This document shows positions 6,345 through 7,590 of a DNA stretch of 7,590 bases, one piece after another (positions within the stretch are counted from its first letter, which is position 1; each line of letters opens with the position of its first letter). The DNA lies in assembly GCA_964576475.1 (NCBI GenBank), contig CAZNVG010000048.1, positions 1-7,590 on the forward strand, given 5' to 3'. Made by a program: the position numbers and the translations under genes. The notes below the pieces were generated by a model. The model had not been told where the DNA came from. It saw only the letters and a list, made by a program, of their open reading frames with translations, and searched no databases. Origin of the DNA: CAZNVG01 sp964576475 (GTDB lineage: Bacteria; Patescibacteriota; Saccharimonadia; Saccharimonadales; CAZNVG01).

Positions 6345-6375
6345 AGTGTAGCGTATTCGCTAATGAAGATCACAA
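6345..6375 (-). promoter_or_regulatory. Weak candidate promoter of the HIT gene
   Basis: On the minus strand TTGTGA (complement of 6370-6375) and TACACT (complement of 6345-6350) are 19 nt apart. The start would fall about 2 nt before the ATG, which fits the missing ribosome binding site. The match is weak, and co-transcription from the upstream gene is an equal alternative. Confidence 0.3.
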
Positions 6376-7590
6376 GCTAGTATTCCAAATAGACAGCCTA
6401 CCGTGACGGTCTTTGTAAAGCCTGTAGATACTCGTCCCGATGCATCCTTAGCTCGTACTTGATATGTGTATGTTTTGCCGGTGTTCACTAAGGTGTCTGC
6501 ATATGTAGTGGCGTTTGCGGCTAACGGAATTGTCTTTTTTTCGCTGTCAGAAGTTCGAATAACCTCATACCCTGTAACTCCTATGTTGTCGGTGGCTGCC
6601 GGCCATGCAAGTGTGATGTAGCAGTTAGTAACCCAACTACATCCCTGGAACTGCCACCAGTTATATGTCAGGTTAAGTCTTGAGAAGCTTGTCGGTCCTA
6701 CCGGTGGAGATGTGTCAACAGAAGCATTGCTAATATTTAGTGGCAAAGACGCAGTTGCCGAGTTCTGAGAGGTGTCAGTGGCGGTAAACACAATTGTGTG
6801 AGTACCATTGGCGATCGTAGTGGTATCGAGAGCAACACTCCAACTAGCTAGTCCCGTTACTGCGATCTTAGTGCCTCCGTCGATTTGATACACCACGCTT
6901 GCAAGCGCTTTGTTGTCAGATGCAGAACCTATGATATTTACCGACCCAGAAACGGTCGCGTTCTGTGCGGGGGCAGATACTGAAATAATTGGCTTCGTAG
7001 TATCGGTAGTGACTGGTGGAGTGGGTGGTGGAGGAGTCGTGGGAGGTGGGGCAGGGGTTACGACCTGTTGTTTGCCAGGCCACAACAGAGCACCTCTATC
7101 GACAGCGACCCCTGAACTAACCCCAATAACCGTAGCAACGTCACTCGGCAAAGGCTCTCCCGACTTCTCTGCAATACTGCCACTTTTGAGCGTAAAGCCG
7201 GTTGTAGCTTCATCGGCAAAGAATGGATTCGTTGCATTATTGTCTACACTCAGTCCGTTTACTTCGTACCCAGTTGCGGATTTAAAGGCCGCCACTGTTG
7301 AGTAGTCGCGATTTGCACTACCCTTGAGCGACCAACTGATTTGTGTTGGGGTAGCAGCTTGCTTTCGGTAATACGCGTTGTAGTTCATTTTCGCAATCAT
7401 ATCGCCAGCACTTAGTACATCAGGGTTATTGTTATCTTGCGTCATAACAAATGCAGCAGATTCTGGTGAGGTCTTCGATAGGATGTTGTTTTTAACCTCT
7501 ACAGTGTTAGTATTCCAGCTTATGCCCAATGCAGTTTCGGCGGCGACGGTGTTCACCGGCATGCCCGCGGTGCTGCCCATCCACGGTTCC
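6360..7590 (-). CDS. Secreted parallel beta-helix / Ig-like / Fn3 protein, C-terminal part (runs off the window)
   Basis: The frame stays open to the right edge, and the codons before the Met at 7580 read EPW, so the true start lies outside the window. At least 410 C-terminal residues are present. Counted from that Met, residues 1-170 resemble the end of a right-handed beta-helix surface domain (pectate-lyase-like fold): Asn-rich turns, many short strands, and a WPGKQQ end. A Pro/Thr linker covers about 174-196. Residues 197-286 are a bacterial Ig-like domain of the Big_7 type (VSAPAQNATVSGSVNIIGSA, then VVYQIDGG and GTHTIVFTATDTS). Residues about 297-395 are a fibronectin type III domain (AATDNIGVTGYEVIR, YTYQVRAKDASG). 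Four cysteines (314, 320, 396, 403) could form two local disulfides, fitting an extracellular location. There is no LPXTG or membrane anchor at the C-terminus. Likely roles are glycan binding or cleavage, or adhesion to other cells. Confidence 0.88.
   Translation of the reverse strand, partial: EPWMGSTAGMPVNTVAAETALGISWNTNTVEVKNNILSKTSPESAAFVMTQDNNNPDVLSAGDMIAKMNYNAYYRKQAATPTQISWSLKGSANRDYSTVAAFKSATGYEVNGLSVDNNATNPFFADEATTGFTLKSGSIAEKSGEPLPSDVATVIGVSSGVAVDRGALLWPGKQQVVTPAPPPTTPPPPTPPVTTDTTKPIISVSAPAQNATVSGSVNIIGSASDNKALASVVYQIDGGTKIAVTGLASWSVALDTTTIANGTHTIVFTATDTSQNSATASLPLNISNASVDTSPPVGPTSFSRLNLTYNWWQFQGCSWVTNCYITLAWPAATDNIGVTGYEVIRTSDSEKKTIPLAANATTYADTLVNTGKTYTYQVRAKDASGRVSTGFTKTVTVGCLFGILACDLH
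7023..7057 (+). other. G-run cluster opposite the proline-rich linker
   Basis: Four runs of three or more G lie on the plus strand (7023-7025, 7041-7043, 7048-7051, 7054-7057), with shorter GG runs between the first two. This is the template strand of the beta-helix gene and simply mirrors its Pro codons (CCA, CCT, CCC). The first loop is 15 nt, so a canonical quadruplex is uncertain. Confidence 0.4.

Noticed and set aside
6910..7305. 131-aa plus-strand open frame opposite the beta-helix gene
   Set aside because: It is antisense to a well-supported gene, and its Gly/Val-rich stretch is the mirror image of the Pro/Thr linker codons.
1..7590. CRISPR array, tRNA or rRNA gene, insertion sequence or phage module
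   Set aside because: No regularly spaced repeats, cloverleaf with CCA end, transposase, integrase or phage structural gene was seen on either strand.

Overview
This looks like an ordinary bacterial chromosome segment (GC in the mid-40s by eye) that probably comes from a Candidate Phyla Radiation / Patescibacteria genome, perhaps Candidatus Saccharibacteria. That placement is an inference. It rests on the style of the valyl-tRNA synthetase (an N-terminal PPPNANANLHVGH motif and PGADHAGFETWVVYEKK), two genes without a recognisable ribosome binding site, two short uncharacterised genes next to housekeeping genes, and a secreted beta-helix/Ig/Fn3 protein. No phylogenetic marker was compared.

Layout. 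Positions 51-1317 hold a two-gene minus-strand operon of unknown proteins (318 and 105 residues) that overlap by 8 nt. It is driven by a good sigma70-type promoter at 1398-1426. Back to back with it is a plus-strand promoter and an elaborate leader (1474-1555) in front of valS (1565-4111), which starts with TTG. valS converges, with a 7-nt gap, on a minus-strand pair: a 184-residue unknown protein (5024-5578) followed by an XRE-HTH/HAD-hydrolase fusion (4119-4982). A perfect 16-bp inverted repeat lies between that pair and touches the start codon of the HTH gene. From 5579 to 5940 there is no intact annotated gene, but the plus strand holds an 81-codon protein-like frame that lacks a usable start and stops where the next gene stops. 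Then come a minus-strand HIT-family protein (5941-6336) and the C-terminal part of a large secreted beta-helix/Ig/Fn3 protein that runs off the right edge (6360-7590).

How the genes relate. Only valS has a firm functional assignment (charging of tRNA-Val). The HTH-HAD fusion and its upstream partner look like a small, possibly autoregulated operon. The HIT protein is probably a nucleotide hydrolase and the right-edge protein is probably extracellular. Nothing here is a defence, CRISPR or mobile system. The most interesting items are the valS leader, with two mutually exclusive RNA structures, the operator-like palindrome at the HTH-HAD start codon, and the hidden frame at 5699-5944.
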